Below, one piece after another: positions 1-10,439 of a stretch of 64,000 bases of DNA. Made by a program: the position numbers and the translations under genes. Positions within the stretch are counted from its first letter, which is position 1. Each line of letters opens with the position of its first letter. Source of the DNA: Actinoalloteichus_B caeruleus (GTDB taxonomy: Bacteria; Actinomycetota; Actinomycetes; Mycobacteriales; Pseudonocardiaceae). The notes under the pieces were generated by a model, which saw only the letters and a list, made by a program, of their open reading frames with translations, was not told the DNA's origin and did no database searches. The stretch is taken from the NCBI RefSeq assembly GCF_000718005.1, contig NZ_JODV01000018.1; one strand, written 5' to 3'.

Positions 1-200
1 ACGGCGCCGTCGTCGTCGAGACCATCTTCGGGTGGCCCGGCATCGGCAAGCTCATGATCGACTCCATCCTGCAACGAGACTTCGCCGTCCTCCAGGCCGC
101 GGTGCTGATCACCGCGCTGACCATCTTCGCGTTGAACATCCTGATCGACGTCTGCTACGCGCTGCTCGACTCGCGCGTCCGCCAGACCGTGCCGGCCTGA
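1..200 (+). CDS. ABC peptide transporter permease, DppB-like (3' end only)
   Basis: Only the last 65 codons are present; the reading frame enters at base 3 and the gene starts outside the window. The visible part holds a typical DppB/OppB C-terminus: the segment ETIFGWPGIGKL, then a hydrophobic stretch (about FAVLQAAVLITALTIFALNI) that forms the last transmembrane helix, then the usual LLDSRVR tail. The family is one of two inner-membrane permeases of dipeptide, oligopeptide or nickel importers. A DppC-like permease follows 14 bp downstream with a GAGGAGG-type ribosome binding site, and two ATPases follow that, so this is the second gene of a standard SBP-B-C-D-F operon whose binding protein lies to the left of the window. 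The substrate cannot be read from this fragment. Confidence 0.9.
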   Translation, partial: GAVVVETIFGWPGIGKLMIDSILQRDFAVLQAAVLITALTIFALNILIDVCYALLDSRVRQTVPA

Positions 201-214
201 GCCGAGGAGGCGCC

Positions 215-1174
215 ATGACCACCACACCGGGAGGACGACGTCGGCGGAACCCGTCCGGCGCGCGCACCGGCCCACCGCGTTGGTGGACCCTGCTCGGCGG
301 CGACCGGGTCGCGGTCTGCGCGGCCGTCGTGCTCACCCTGGTCCTCCTGACCGCGCTGCTCGGCCCGCTGCTGATCGGCGACCGGGCCATCCGCCAGGAC
401 CTCGACGCCTCACTGCGCCCACCCTCCCTCGACCACGGGTTCTTCGGGCTGCTGGGGACCGACGTCCTGGGGCGCAGCGTGCTCGCCCGCCTCATCGAAG
501 CCGCGGGGACCACGCTGTCCGTCGCCGTGCCCGCCGTGCTGTGCTCACTGGTCGTCGGGTCGGCCGTCGGCATGTGGGCCGGCTACCACGGCGGCCGGCG
601 GGAGAGCGTCGCCATGCGGGTCGCCGACGTCATCCTGAGCTTCCCGTCCCTGCTGTTGGCCGTGGTCGTGCTCTACGTGTTCGAACCCAGCGTCGCCAAC
701 CTGGTGCTGATCCTCGCCATCGCCCGCGTCCCCATCTACCTGCGCACCGCGCGGGCCGAGTCGGCCGAGATCAGGAGCAGGCTGTTCGTCGACGCGGCCC
801 GCACCTTCGGCACCCGCTCCGGAGCGACGATCGTGCGGCACATCCTGCCGATCGTCCTGCCGACGCTGCTCACCGTCGCGACGCTGGACTTCTGCTTCGT
901 GATGCTCACCGAATCCTCGCTGAGCTTCCTCGGCATCGGGATCCAACCACCGGAGGTCAGCTGGGGGCTGATGGTCGCCCAGGGGCGTCAGTACCTCCAG
1001 ACCGCCTGGTGGATCGCGGTGCTCCCCGGCGTCGCCATCGTCATGACCACCGTCTCGGCCACCATCCTCGCCGCCTGGGCGCGCCTGGCCACCGACCCCG
1101 CCCAGCGCTGGCGGCTCACCCTGCCCCGAGGGCGCCGCCGGCGGCCCGCCACCACCGGAGAGGGCACCCCATGA
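215..1174 (+). CDS. ABC peptide transporter permease, DppC-like
   Basis: A 319-residue membrane protein, normal for DppC/OppC. It has a positively charged N-terminal tail, a first membrane helix (VAVCAAVVLTLVLL), the family motif LLGTDVLGRSVLAR after the first periplasmic loop, and the EAA-loop region VDAARTFGTRSG...ILPIVLP that couples to the ATPases. ATG at 215 has GAGGAGG just upstream and follows the DppB stop by 14 bp. The stop overlaps the ATG of the next gene (ATGA), so translation is coupled. With DppB it should form the translocation channel of a peptide or small-solute importer. The start could in principle be further upstream, but the ribosome binding site decides for 215. Confidence 0.93.
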   Translation: MTTTPGGRRRRNPSGARTGPPRWWTLLGGDRVAVCAAVVLTLVLLTALLGPLLIGDRAIRQDLDASLRPPSLDHGFFGLLGTDVLGRSVLARLIEAAGTTLSVAVPAVLCSLVVGSAVGMWAGYHGGRRESVAMRVADVILSFPSLLLAVVVLYVFEPSVANLVLILAIARVPIYLRTARAESAEIRSRLFVDAARTFGTRSGATIVRHILPIVLPTLLTVATLDFCFVMLTESSLSFLGIGIQPPEVSWGLMVAQGRQYLQTAWWIAVLPGVAIVMTTVSATILAAWARLATDPAQRWRLTLPRGRRRRPATTGEGTP

Positions 1175-2188
1175 CCCCGACCGCCGCCCCGCCCGCCCGC
1201 CAACCGGAACCCGGCGCACCGCCACCCGCGTTGCGGGTCGAGGGCCTCACCGTCGACCTGACCACACCGACCGGCGAGCTGCGCGCCGTCGACGGAGTCG
1301 GCTTCAGCGTCCACAAGGGGCGAACGCTCGCCCTGCTCGGGGAGTCCGGCTGCGGCAAGTCCATGACCGCTCAGGCGGTGGTGGGCCTCCTCGACCCCGT
1401 CGCCCGCGTGACCGGCGGCACCGCCCACGTCAACGGGACCGAAGTCCTGGGGCTCAGCCGCTCCCAGCGCGCCAGGCTCGCCGGGCCCGTCCTGTCCATC
1501 GTCTTCCAGGACGCGCTCACCGCCATGAACCCGGTGCGGACCGTGGGCGCCCAACTCGCCGAACCCTTCCGCATCCACCGAGGACTCTCCCGGCGGGCGG
1601 CACGGGAGCGGGCCGTCGAACTGATGGACGGCGTCGGCATCCCCGAACCCCGGGCCAGGGCCCGGTCCTACCCGCACCAGTTCTCGGGGGGGATGCGCCA
1701 ACGCCTGCTCATCGCGATGGCGGTGGCCCTGGAACCCGACGTCCTCATCGCGGACGAACCGACCACGGCCCTGGACGTCACCGTGCAGGCCCAGGTGATG
1801 GAACTCCTCGCCGACCTCCAGGCCCGGCAGGGCATGGCCCTCGTCCTCATCACCCACGACCTCTCCGTCGTCGCCGAACACGCCGACGAGGTAGCCGTCA
1901 TGTACGCCGGGCACGTCGTGGAGACCGGACCGGTCACCGAGGTGTTCACCCACCCCCGCCACCCCTACACGCGGGGGCTGCTCGACTCCGTGCCCGAGCG
2001 GGCCGCGAAGGGGCGACCGCTGCACGCCGTGCCCGGCAGCCCACCGGAGCTGGGCTCCATCCCCACCGGCTGCGTGTTCCAGAGCCGTTGCCCGCTCGCC
2101 GCCGACGTCTGCGCCGCCGAGCGCCCCCGACCGCGTCCCACCGGACCGTCCCGCGCGGCGGCCTGCCACCGTTCCGAGGAGCTCGCCA

Positions 2189-2196
<8 letters not shown>
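1171..2196 (+). CDS. ABC peptide transporter ATPase, DppD-like
   Basis: A 341-residue nucleotide-binding subunit. Walker A is GESGCGKS, the signature is FSGGMRQR, and Walker B is VLIADEPTTALD followed by the H-loop LITHDLSVV. The C-terminal oligopeptide-transporter domain is recognisable by CVFQSRCPLAADVC, the cysteine-containing motif shared by DppD/OppD. Together these show a complete, active ATPase of the peptide/nickel importer class. It overlaps dppC by 4 bp upstream and the dppF-like gene by 8 bp downstream, so the operon is tightly coupled. DppD and DppF work as a heterodimer on the cytoplasmic face. Substrate specificity comes from the binding protein, which is not in the window. Confidence 0.94.
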
Positions 2197-3222
<1,026 letters not shown>

Positions 3223-3226
<4 letters not shown>

Positions 3227-3939
3227 GCGGCGCGGAGTTCTGGCTGCTCAGCGCGGTCGTCCTCCTCGGAGCGCTCGCCCAGGCCTCGATCGGGTTCGGA
3301 CTGGGCCTGCTCGCCGCCCCGGTGGTGGCCCTGGTCGATCCCACACTCGTGCCCGTCACCCTGATCCTGCTCGCGACCGGGGTGACCGCCACCGTCCTGG
3401 TGCTGGACCGGCAACACGTCGACCTGCGGGGGACCGGCATCGCCCTCGGCGGCCGGGTCGTGGGAACGGTGGCGGGTGCCGCCCTGGTCGCCGCGTTGCC
3501 CGCCCGGGCGCTGGCGGTCGCCGTGGGAGTCGTCGTCCTGCTCGGGGTGGTCGCCACCGCCGGGGGCCTCACGCCACGCCCCACCACCCGGGCCGTCGCC
3601 CTCGCGGGCGCGGTCTCCGGTCTGATGGGCACCGCCACGTCCATCGGGGGGCCGCCGATGGCGATGGTCTGGCAGGGGATGGCCGGCCCCCGTCTGCGAG
3701 GCACGATGAGCGGGTTCTTCCTCGTGGGTTCCCTGCTCAGCCTCGCCGCCCTCGCCGTCGCCGGCAACGTCGAGATCACCACCCTCCAGCACACCCTGTG
3801 GCTGCTGCCCGCCGCCCTGGCCGGGGTGCTCCTCGCCCGCCGCGTCTCCGGAGCCCTCGACAGCCGACGTTCCCGCACCGCCGCGATGGCGCTGGCCAGC
3901 ATCGGTGCCGTGGTCCTGATCGGCCAACAGGTGCTCTGA
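3223..3939 (+). CDS. TSUP (TauE/SafE-like) membrane permease
   Basis: A 238-residue polytopic membrane protein with about eight hydrophobic segments. The first (LLSAVVLLGALAQASIGFG) carries the glycine-rich motif typical of the TauE/SafE/TSUP family. The repeat-like second half has GLMGTATSIGGPPMAM, matching the second family motif. TSUP proteins move small organic or sulfur-containing anions such as sulfite, sulfoacetate or organosulfonates; direction and substrate vary. The ATG overlaps the dppF stop (ATGA), so it is translationally coupled to the importer and may export a by-product of the imported compound, which is inference. Family assignment is good, substrate unknown. Confidence 0.82.
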
Positions 3940-4171
3940 CCAGGCCATCCACCACAGCTGTTCCGGTCAGGGCTGGCGCTGTCCGGGAACCGGGCGGCGG
4001 GGTTGGTCGCGGCCGGTCGCCTGGTCGCGGGGCGCCGGTGACGAGGCGAGTCGCCCTGTCGAGGGCGAAGCCGCGCCCCCGGCCACCCGGGGTGCCCGCG
4101 CTGCCGCCCTACCTGACGAGGGGCCTCGCCTCCGAGGCACAGCCGTGAGCGGTCACCGCGACCGGGGCGCC

Positions 4172-5377
4172 TCAGATGTCCCGGACGAAGATGATGGCGT
4201 CGATCTGGTCGGTGGTGGCCGGGTCGAGCGGGAAGTAGGTGTGGTCAGCCGGGACGCGTGGCGCTGGTTCCCGGTCGAGAGCCGAGGCGAGACGGGCGGG
4301 ATCGACGACGGTGCGGGCGTCGGGGAGGGTCGACAACAGCCCTTCGAGGCTGTCGGGCCGGGGAACGTCGGAGCCCCGGGTGCCGAAGGCGGTGGCGGTG
4401 AAGGCGTACTGGTCGCCGAGGCGTGCGGCGGTGATCGAGCCGGCGCTCCACCACTCCAGCGTTCGGCCCGCGAGAGACCCCCAGCCCTCCGGCAGCAGCC
4501 AGCGGCTCCTGTCCTTCTGCAGGTGGCGGTTGTGGGCGTAGGCGAGAGTGGGGCCGCGAAGGGACTCGCGGTCGACGAGGGCGAGGAGGTTGTCAGCCAT
4601 CATCGTCTCGCGCAGGCACATCAGTGTGCCGACGCGGGTGGGCGTGGTGTCTGCCATGCCCGCGTGGTAGCGCAGGAGTCCGGACGCGGCGCGGGCGCGC
4701 AGGCCGGCGCGCCACCAGTCGTCGTGGGAGCCAGCCGTCGTCAGGTGGGGCGCGTGCGCGGTGAGCAGCACGCCCAGGTCGTCCGCGATCAGGCGCAGTT
4801 CCTGGGCTTCGGGGGTGCGGCCGACGGACCGCGTGGGATCGGTGGTGGCGGCCGGGTTGGTCCAGTCCTCGTCGGGACCGAGCAGCTCGTCGAGCGTCTC
4901 GCGGCTGTGGGCCAGGTCGAGATGGGAGGCGAGGTAGTCGTGCAGCGCGGTGAGAGCTGGGCGGGGGCTGGCGGCGCCGGTCATCTCCACGGGCCCGTCG
5001 AAGCCGTAGAAGCGGACCCGTTCGTGCGGCGGCCGTCTTTCGTTGTGGGCTCGCAGCCAGCGCACGAGCTCGCGGTTGGCGGGTGAGTCACCGAGGCCGT
5101 GGCTGAAGCCCCGGCTCATCGCGTCGTCGAGGGTGCCGGTGCCGTCGGTGACGTACGCGTCCGCGACCAGGGCGGCCAGGCAGTCGCTCTCGACGGCGAT
5201 GGAGCGGTAGCCCTCGTGTTCGACGAGGTGGCGGAAGAGCTCGTTGCGCAGCTCGGGGAAGACCTCGACACCGTGGGTGGGCTCGCCGAGGCCGAGCAGG
5301 CGGGTGGTGGGCGGCAGGAGCGCGGTGAGGGAAGTCCCGGTGACGGGCTGGGTCGCGTTCCGGATCAGAACTGCCAT
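4172..5377 (-). CDS. Erythromycin esterase family protein
   Basis: A 401-residue protein with the erythromycin-esterase-like fold. It has GEPTHGVE near residue 32 (the family's GExxHG active-site motif), IAVESD, RVRFYGFDGP, and AYAHNRHLQKD, which supplies the catalytic histidine region. Ere proteins hydrolyse macrolide lactones, but most actinomycete members have unknown substrates, so resistance should not be assumed. The gene is monocistronic on the minus strand and converges with the transporter operon. The promoter region reads GATAAGGTCGAACGC before the ATG, with AAGG as a weak ribosome binding site. Length is normal and no key residue appears lost. Confidence 0.85.
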   Translation of the reverse strand: MAVLIRNATQPVTGTSLTALLPPTTRLLGLGEPTHGVEVFPELRNELFRHLVEHEGYRSIAVESDCLAALVADAYVTDGTGTLDDAMSRGFSHGLGDSPANRELVRWLRAHNERRPPHERVRFYGFDGPVEMTGAASPRPALTALHDYLASHLDLAHSRETLDELLGPDEDWTNPAATTDPTRSVGRTPEAQELRLIADDLGVLLTAHAPHLTTAGSHDDWWRAGLRARAASGLLRYHAGMADTTPTRVGTLMCLRETMMADNLLALVDRESLRGPTLAYAHNRHLQKDRSRWLLPEGWGSLAGRTLEWWSAGSITAARLGDQYAFTATAFGTRGSDVPRPDSLEGLLSTLPDARTVVDPARLASALDREPAPRVPADHTYFPLDPATTDQIDAIIFVRDI

Positions 5378-5809
5378 GCGTTCGACCTTATCGTTGAACG
5401 ACAGGTGTGGACTTCGGCCGCATTTCCCCTGGCGTCGTGCCGAATACCCTCAAAGCGGTCGCGGCCCATCGATCCGGTCCCGACACCGGCGAGCCGGGCT
5501 GGCTCGGCCGTGTGCGGTGGTGTCGGACTCCCGTTCGGGTTCCCGATCACCCGGCCAGCCGAACACGCGCCGCCCCCGGATGAGGTCGGCCGCCCAGCGA
5601 CGACCAGGCCGGCGCTGGGGCGGGCGCGACTGGCCCGACCCGCCCTCCCGCCATCCGGCTGCCCGGGCACGTCCGGGATCGGAGAGCCCTACCGGGACAC
5701 CTTCCCCGGCATCACTGTGGCGCCGCGTCGCTCCGGGGTCTTCTCACCCGGGGTCCGAAGGCGGTGGCGGCGTCCCTCGGCCGCCGGGCGGGGCCCCCGA
5801 GCAGGAGGG
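5378..5809. other. Intergenic region, no gene seen
   Basis: This stretch of 432 bp lies between the start of the esterase-like gene and the stop of the dehydrogenase gene. Reading frames here are short, Pro/Arg/Gly-rich and resemble no family. The right end next to the esterase holds its presumed promoter (GATAAGG about 13 bp before the ATG). A G/C-rich inverted-repeat-prone stretch near 5760-5800 could terminate the minus-strand dehydrogenase transcript, but I see no clean hairpin. Confidence 0.6.
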
Positions 5810-6802
5810 TCACGGCCGGACGCCGGCTCGCACGACGTTCTCCAACGGATGACCACTGGAGAGGCGGCCGATGTTCGCCGCGATGTCGCGGGCGCGGCCG
5901 GCGAAGGTCTCCAGGGTGTGGCCCGAATGGTGCGGGGTCATCACGACGTTGTCGAGCGCGTCGAAGGGCCGCGAGTAGCCCCGGGCGCCCAGCCCGTCCT
6001 TCGGGTGGCCCCACCAGACGTCCAGCGCGGCACCGCCGATGCGCCGTTCCGCCAGCGCCTCGTACAGCGCGTCCTCGTCGATGATCGGCCCCCGCGACAC
6101 GTTGACCAGCACCGCGTCCGGGCGCATCGCCGCCAGCTCCGCCGCACCCACCAGCCCCCGGGTCTCCGCCGACAGCGGGACGGTCAGGACGACCAGGTCC
6201 GAGGACGCCAACAGGTCCGGCAGGCGGTCCTGGCCGTCGACCCGGTCCACCACCACCCCCGGCGGAACCGGGGCACCCGGGTCGCGCCGCACGGCCCGCA
6301 CCCGCATCCCCAGGGCGCTGGCCGCCCTGGCGACCGCACCCCCGATCTCACCCATGCCCACCAGGCCCACCGTCCGCCCGGCGAGGGTGCCCCCCAGGGG
6401 GACCGCCGGGTCGAGCGCGACCGACTCCCACCGACCGGCCCGCAGTGACCGGTCGGCGCGCGGCACCCGGCGGAACAGCATGATCGCGGCCATCACCACG
6501 TACTCGGCGATCGACCGGCCGTGGTGGAAGGTGTTGCACACGTGGACCGCCGGGGCCAGCGCGTCCAGCGCGACCCGGTCCACCCCCGCCCCGGTCACGT
6601 GCACCAGCCGCAGGGCGGGGGCGGCCCCGGCCATCTCCGCCGACACCCGGGAGGCCACCAGCACCTCGGCGTCACCGAGGCGGGAGATGACCTCCTCGTC
6701 CGGCCGGCCCACCAGGAACTCCCAGTCGTGGCCGTCGCTCCCGCCCCGGGTCAGCACGTCCCGGAACCTGTCGATGATGGGGTCGGTGAGCACGATCCGC
6801 AT
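5810..6802 (-). CDS. D-2-hydroxyacid dehydrogenase (NAD-dependent)
   Basis: A 330-residue member of the D-isomer-specific 2-hydroxyacid dehydrogenase family. The Rossmann motif is GLVGMGEIGGAV, the catalytic arginine lies in VLVNVSRGPIIDE, and the catalytic histidine in MTPHHSGHT. The order N-terminal substrate domain, nucleotide domain, C-terminal return is normal. The ATG at 6802 (MRIVLTD) is chosen because upstream in-frame sequence has no family similarity. It lies 53 bp downstream of the dehydratase gene on the same strand, probably in one operon with it. It likely oxidises or reduces a 2-hydroxy/2-oxo acid made by or fed to the dehydratase. Exact substrate is not predictable. Confidence 0.9.
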   Translation of the reverse strand: MRIVLTDPIIDRFRDVLTRGGSDGHDWEFLVGRPDEEVISRLGDAEVLVASRVSAEMAGAAPALRLVHVTGAGVDRVALDALAPAVHVCNTFHHGRSIAEYVVMAAIMLFRRVPRADRSLRAGRWESVALDPAVPLGGTLAGRTVGLVGMGEIGGAVARAASALGMRVRAVRRDPGAPVPPGVVVDRVDGQDRLPDLLASSDLVVLTVPLSAETRGLVGAAELAAMRPDAVLVNVSRGPIIDEDALYEALAERRIGGAALDVWWGHPKDGLGARGYSRPFDALDNVVMTPHHSGHTLETFAGRARDIAANIGRLSSGHPLENVVRAGVRP

Positions 6803-6855
6803 CGGACGGACTCCTCCCGTGTCGCGCGTGCCCGAGCCCCGGTGGCCGTCGCCGG

Positions 6856-8142
6856 TCACCAGCGGGGCGCGGTCGGGTCGAACGCGGGCTCGAAACGGCG
6901 CAGGTACCCGGTGTCGTCCCGCTCCCGGATGCCGCAGGACAGGTAGCGCTCGTGGAGCCGGGCCAGCGCGTCGCGGTCGAGTTCCACGCCCAGCCCGGGA
7001 GCGGTCGGCACCGGGACCGCTCCCGCCTCGAAGCGCAGCGCGCCCGGCACGACCACGTCGTCCTCGGGGTGTTTCCACGGCCAGTGCGTGTCGCACGCGT
7101 AGGTGAGGTTCGGCGTGGCCGCCGCGAGGTGGGTCATCGCGGCGAGGCTGATGCCCAGGTGCGAGTTCGAGTGCATCGACAGCCCGAGCGCGAACGTGTC
7201 GCAGATCCCCGCCAACGTCCTGGAGCGGTGCAGACCACCCCAGAAGTGGTGGTCGGAGAGGACCACGCCCACCGCCGAACGGGCGACGGCGGGCCTGACG
7301 TGGTCGAAGGCGACGACGCACATGTTCGTCGCCAGCGGAGTCGACACCGCCTCGGCGACCCTGGCCATGCCCTCGATGCCCGTGGTCGGGTCCTCCAGGT
7401 ACTCGATGACGCCGTCGAGTTCGCGGCCGACGCGGATGGCGGTCTCCACGCTCCAGGCACCGTTGGGGTCGACCCGCAGCGGGTGGTCCGGGAAGGCCTC
7501 CCGCAGGGCGTGGATCGCGGCGACCTCCTCCTCGGGCGGGAACACGCCGCCCTTGAGCTTGATCGCGCCGAACCCGTACTCGTCGACCATGCGGCGGGCC
7601 TGCGCGACGATCTGGTCCGGGGTGAGCGCCTCACCCCAGTGGTCCGGCTCGGCCCCCGGGTGCCCGGCCCACTTGTAGAAGAGGTAGGCGCTGTAGTCGA
7701 CCCGGTCGCGGACCGCTCCGCCCAACAGGTCGCTCACGGGTCGGCCGAGCGCCTTGCCCTGGATGTCCAGGCACGCCACCTCGAAGGGGGAGAGCACCCG
7801 GTCGGCGGTGCTGCTGCCGGTGACCATGCCGCTCATCCCGTGGCCACGCGTGCCGTGGTCCCCGGCCACCACCGCCCGCACCCGGCGAGCCAGCTCGTTG
7901 AGGTGCCAGACGTCGACGCCCACGAGAGCGGCACCGGCGAGGCGCAGCCGGTCGAGGTGCCCGGCGTCGCCGTAGGTCTCGCCCAACCCGGTCAGGCCCG
8001 AGTCCGTCAGGACCTCGATGACCGCGCGCAGCGCGAACGGTTCGTGGACCCCGACCGTGTTGAGCAGGGGCAGGTCCCGGAAGGCGACCGGGGTGATCCG
8101 CACCTCCCGGATGCGGTGCTCCATCATGGCCGCGTCGCGCAT
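6856..8142 (-). CDS. Glucarate-dehydratase-like enolase superfamily enzyme
   Basis: A 428-residue enzyme with all the D-glucarate dehydratase landmarks: the KxK general base in AIKLKGGVFPPEEE, metal ligands in LRVDPNGAWS and YLEDPTTG, the loop VLSDHHFWGG, and the catalytic histidine in HSNSHLGISLAAMTH. The family abstracts the alpha-proton of acid sugars and eliminates water to give 5-keto-4-deoxyglucarate. The ATG at 8142 has GGAGGA six bases upstream, so it is preferred over the more upstream GTG/ATG. The IclR regulator upstream and the hydroxyacid dehydrogenase downstream fit a small sugar-acid catabolic operon. The substrate could be glucarate, galactarate or idarate. Confidence 0.9.
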   Translation of the reverse strand: MRDAAMMEHRIREVRITPVAFRDLPLLNTVGVHEPFALRAVIEVLTDSGLTGLGETYGDAGHLDRLRLAGAALVGVDVWHLNELARRVRAVVAGDHGTRGHGMSGMVTGSSTADRVLSPFEVACLDIQGKALGRPVSDLLGGAVRDRVDYSAYLFYKWAGHPGAEPDHWGEALTPDQIVAQARRMVDEYGFGAIKLKGGVFPPEEEVAAIHALREAFPDHPLRVDPNGAWSVETAIRVGRELDGVIEYLEDPTTGIEGMARVAEAVSTPLATNMCVVAFDHVRPAVARSAVGVVLSDHHFWGGLHRSRTLAGICDTFALGLSMHSNSHLGISLAAMTHLAAATPNLTYACDTHWPWKHPEDDVVVPGALRFEAGAVPVPTAPGLGVELDRDALARLHERYLSCGIRERDDTGYLRRFEPAFDPTAPRW

Positions 8143-8276
8143 CCTGTTCCTCCGGCTGTACGGCCGACCCGGGGCCGGCGAACGGCGGGTACCGCCGCAG
8201 CCTAACCGCCGATTGTCCACATGGGTAGACGCGATCCACGGGGGAAGACGCCAGGTGGTGGGGTGCCCCCGTCCCG

Positions 8277-9128
8277 TCAGGCGCTGCCCAGCGAGCCCAG
8301 CTCGGCGGTCAATGCCGCGTGCTCGATCCGCTCCCGCGCCCGGAACATCGCGGCGACGATGTCGGCCTCACGGGCCGGGGTGAGCCGGGCCACCGGCACC
8401 GAGGCGCTGATCGCGTCGCTCGCCGGTGTCGAGTAGCGCAGCGGCATCGCGAAGCAGTGCAGGCCCAGGCTGTTCTCCTGCCGGTCGATCGCATACCCCC
8501 GTTCACGCGCGGCCGCGAGGTCGCGTTCGAGGGCGGCCCGGTCCGTGCGCGTGTGCTCGGTCAACGCGGTCAGTTCGGCCGGCAGGTGCTCCGCGAGCTC
8601 GGGGGCGGGCAGTTCCGCCAGCAGGGCCTTGCCCAGGGCGGTCGAGTAGGCCGGCAGTCGGCGACCGACCCGGCTGTGCGGCCGCAGGTACTGGCTCGAC
8701 GCCCGGGTCACCAGGTACACCACGTCCTCGCCCGCCAGCCGCCCGAAGTGGAACGTCTCGTCGAGGAGTTCGCCCAGCGAGTCCAGCACCGGTTTGGCGA
8801 CCCGCACGTGGGCGTCGGTGTCCAGGTAGGTGGTGCCCGCGAGGAGGGCGCGGATGCCGATGGCGTACAGCGCCCCCGAGGCGTCGGTGCGCACCCAGCC
8901 GTGCTTCACCAGCGTCCGCAGCAGGGCGTGGCAGCTGCTCCGGGGCATTCCCAGCGCCTCGCTGAGTTCCCGGAGCCGGGCGGGGCGGTTCTGGCGCGCG
9001 GCGAGGAGTTCCAGGAGCTCGAGGGTGCGTGCCGCCGACTTCACCTCCCGGACGCCCCCGCTCCGCTCCGGCGCCCCGGGCGCGTCGCCCTCGCCGCCGC
9101 GTCCGGGCACGCCGGTGTGGTCTGACAT
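8277..9128 (-). CDS. IclR family transcriptional regulator
   Basis: A 283-residue regulator: an N-terminal winged helix (about residues 29-85, with REVKSAARTLELLELLAA and MPRSSCHALLRTL) followed by an IclR effector-binding domain (ETFHFGRLAGEDVVYL, GRRLPAYSTALGKALLAE, YAIDRQENSLGLHCFAMPL). The start at 9128 is chosen because GAGGAGG lies six to seven bases upstream; an ATG 18 bp earlier lies before that site. It is transcribed in the same direction as the dehydratase, 134 bp upstream of it, and is the obvious local regulator of the sugar-acid genes. IclR proteins are often repressors relieved by the pathway substrate. Confidence 0.93.
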   Translation of the reverse strand: MSDHTGVPGRGGEGDAPGAPERSGGVREVKSAARTLELLELLAARQNRPARLRELSEALGMPRSSCHALLRTLVKHGWVRTDASGALYAIGIRALLAGTTYLDTDAHVRVAKPVLDSLGELLDETFHFGRLAGEDVVYLVTRASSQYLRPHSRVGRRLPAYSTALGKALLAELPAPELAEHLPAELTALTEHTRTDRAALERDLAAARERGYAIDRQENSLGLHCFAMPLRYSTPASDAISASVPVARLTPAREADIVAAMFRARERIEHAALTAELGSLGSA

Positions 9129-9734
9129 CGGAGCCTCCTCGCCCATTCGCGTCCGATCTGGACATCCGGCGACCGTCGGACGCAGCCGGTAACGCTACCG
9201 GGAGCCGCCCGCGGAGTCGGCCGCGCGGGCGCTGGGCCGGTGGGGGTGGTTGGCCGGGGTTGAGCCCTGGCGGGTCGTGGTCCCGCCCCGGGAGGGGAGG
9301 CGGTCCCCACGCGGACTGCTGGGGCTCGTGGTCACTGCCCCGAGGTCGTCCCGGCGGCGGGGTCAGGTGCCCGGTCGGTGGCCATGACGGCGTGCGGGCC
9401 GCCACGCCTGCTCGCTCTCCTCGAGGTCAGGAGACGGTGAACGCCGGGTTCGAGGCCCTTCGGTGGTGGAGGCTGCGGAACACCGGCGGGATGGGAGGGA
9501 GTGAGCGCAAGGGACGACCTGCCGAGGGGAACTCCGAGCCCAGCGGCCGCGGCGCTGGCCACCCGATGCGAATGTGTTTATCGCAAGTGATAGCTTGCTT
9601 TTTGCAAGTGACGATGCGGGGGCTTCGTGCGGTACGGCATCCCCGGTGGCGGCGCGACCGGGCTCCGCCACCGGGGCGCCGGGTGCCGCGCCGGCTGGGC
9701 GTCCCCCGCCCCGACGAGGGTGGAGTGGTGAGTG
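9129..9734. other. Intergenic region with an A/T-rich operator-like core
   Basis: No convincing gene lies in these 606 bp. Apart from the A/T-rich patch at about 9570-9615 (listed separately) the stretch is uniform high-GC sequence. The IclR gene starts at its left end, so its promoter must be near 9130-9230. Short ORFs on both strands are rich in Arg/Pro/Gly and show no family pattern. Confidence 0.6.
9583..9611. promoter_or_regulatory. Operator-like element: three GCAAG half-sites
   Basis: GCAAGTGA occurs at 9583-9590 and again at 9604-9611, exactly 21 bp (two helix turns) apart. Between them CTTGC at 9594-9598 forms inverted repeats with both: GCAAG-N6-CTTGC and CTTGC-TTTTT-GCAAG. The element sits in the only A/T-rich patch of a 600-bp gap, about 125 bp before the DHFR-like gene. 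This layout is typical of dimeric winged-helix repressors of the MarR/HxlR kind; the regulator is not encoded next to it. Assignment as operator is inference. Confidence 0.5.
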
Positions 9735-10292
9735 ATGGGCAGGATCGTGGTGACGGAGTTCCTCACCCTGGACGGCAGGATGAGCGGCCCCGGCAATGAC
9801 CAGAGCTGGGTGACCGAGACGTTCGACGGCGACATGGACGAGGAGACACTCGCCCAACAACGCACCGTGGACCTGATCCTGCTCGGCAGGGTCACGTACC
9901 AGGAGCTGGCTGGCTACTGGCCGACCGTGCGCACCGACCACCCCGAGATCACCCGGCACATGAACGACACCCCGAAGGCCGTGGTGTCGACGACCCTCGA
10001 CCGCGCGCCGTGGGGTGATCACGCTCCCGCTCGTGTCCTCACCGACCTGCGGCGGGAGACCGTCGCCGCCGTGAAGCGCGAGGTGGCGGGTGACATCGCG
10101 GTCATCGGCAGCGCCGGCGTCGTCGCGGAACTCGCCGCCCTGGACCTCGTCGACGAGTACAAACTCATGCTGCACCCCGTCGTCCTCGGTGCCGGCGCAC
10201 CGCTGTTCGAGAACCTCGACCGACGGCGGTTCACGCACACGAGGACCCGCGCTCTCGCCAACGGGGTCGTGGTCCTGCACTACGCGGCCTGA
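9735..10292 (+). CDS. RibD C-terminal/dihydrofolate-reductase-like protein
   Basis: A 185-residue protein of the RibD_C/DHFR-like family: RIVVTEFLTLDGRMSGPG at the N-terminus, LILLGRVTYQEL in the middle (family: ...GRxTYE), and DIAVIGSAGVVAEL followed by VDEYKLMLHPVVLGAGAPLF. These actinomycete proteins are annotated as dihydrofolate reductases, but most probably reduce other NADPH-dependent substrates; true DHFR activity is not shown. ATG at 9735 has GGAG about nine bases upstream; a GTG lies one codon earlier. It stands alone, with the GCAAG element upstream as the likely control region. Confidence 0.85.
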   Translation: MGRIVVTEFLTLDGRMSGPGNDQSWVTETFDGDMDEETLAQQRTVDLILLGRVTYQELAGYWPTVRTDHPEITRHMNDTPKAVVSTTLDRAPWGDHAPARVLTDLRRETVAAVKREVAGDIAVIGSAGVVAELAALDLVDEYKLMLHPVVLGAGAPLFENLDRRRFTHTRTRALANGVVVLHYAA

Positions 10293-10439
10293 CCGGCCAC
10301 CCGCGACGCCGAACATCGAAGCCCGAGGGTTCCACGACCAGACGGCGCCGGTGACGTCCCGGTGGCCGGGCCGGGCGATCGACGACGCCGAGGTGGCGGA
10401 GCGGGTCCCCGGCGGATCGCCGTTCGCGGGTGCCCGAGA

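Noticed and set aside
4172..5377. Calling the erythromycin-esterase-like gene a macrolide resistance gene
   Set aside because: Family motifs are present, but most actinomycete homologs have no shown activity on macrolides, and no macrolide pathway is nearby.
9735..10292. Calling the DHFR-like protein folA
   Set aside because: The motifs fit the RibD C-terminal-like group, not the housekeeping folA group.
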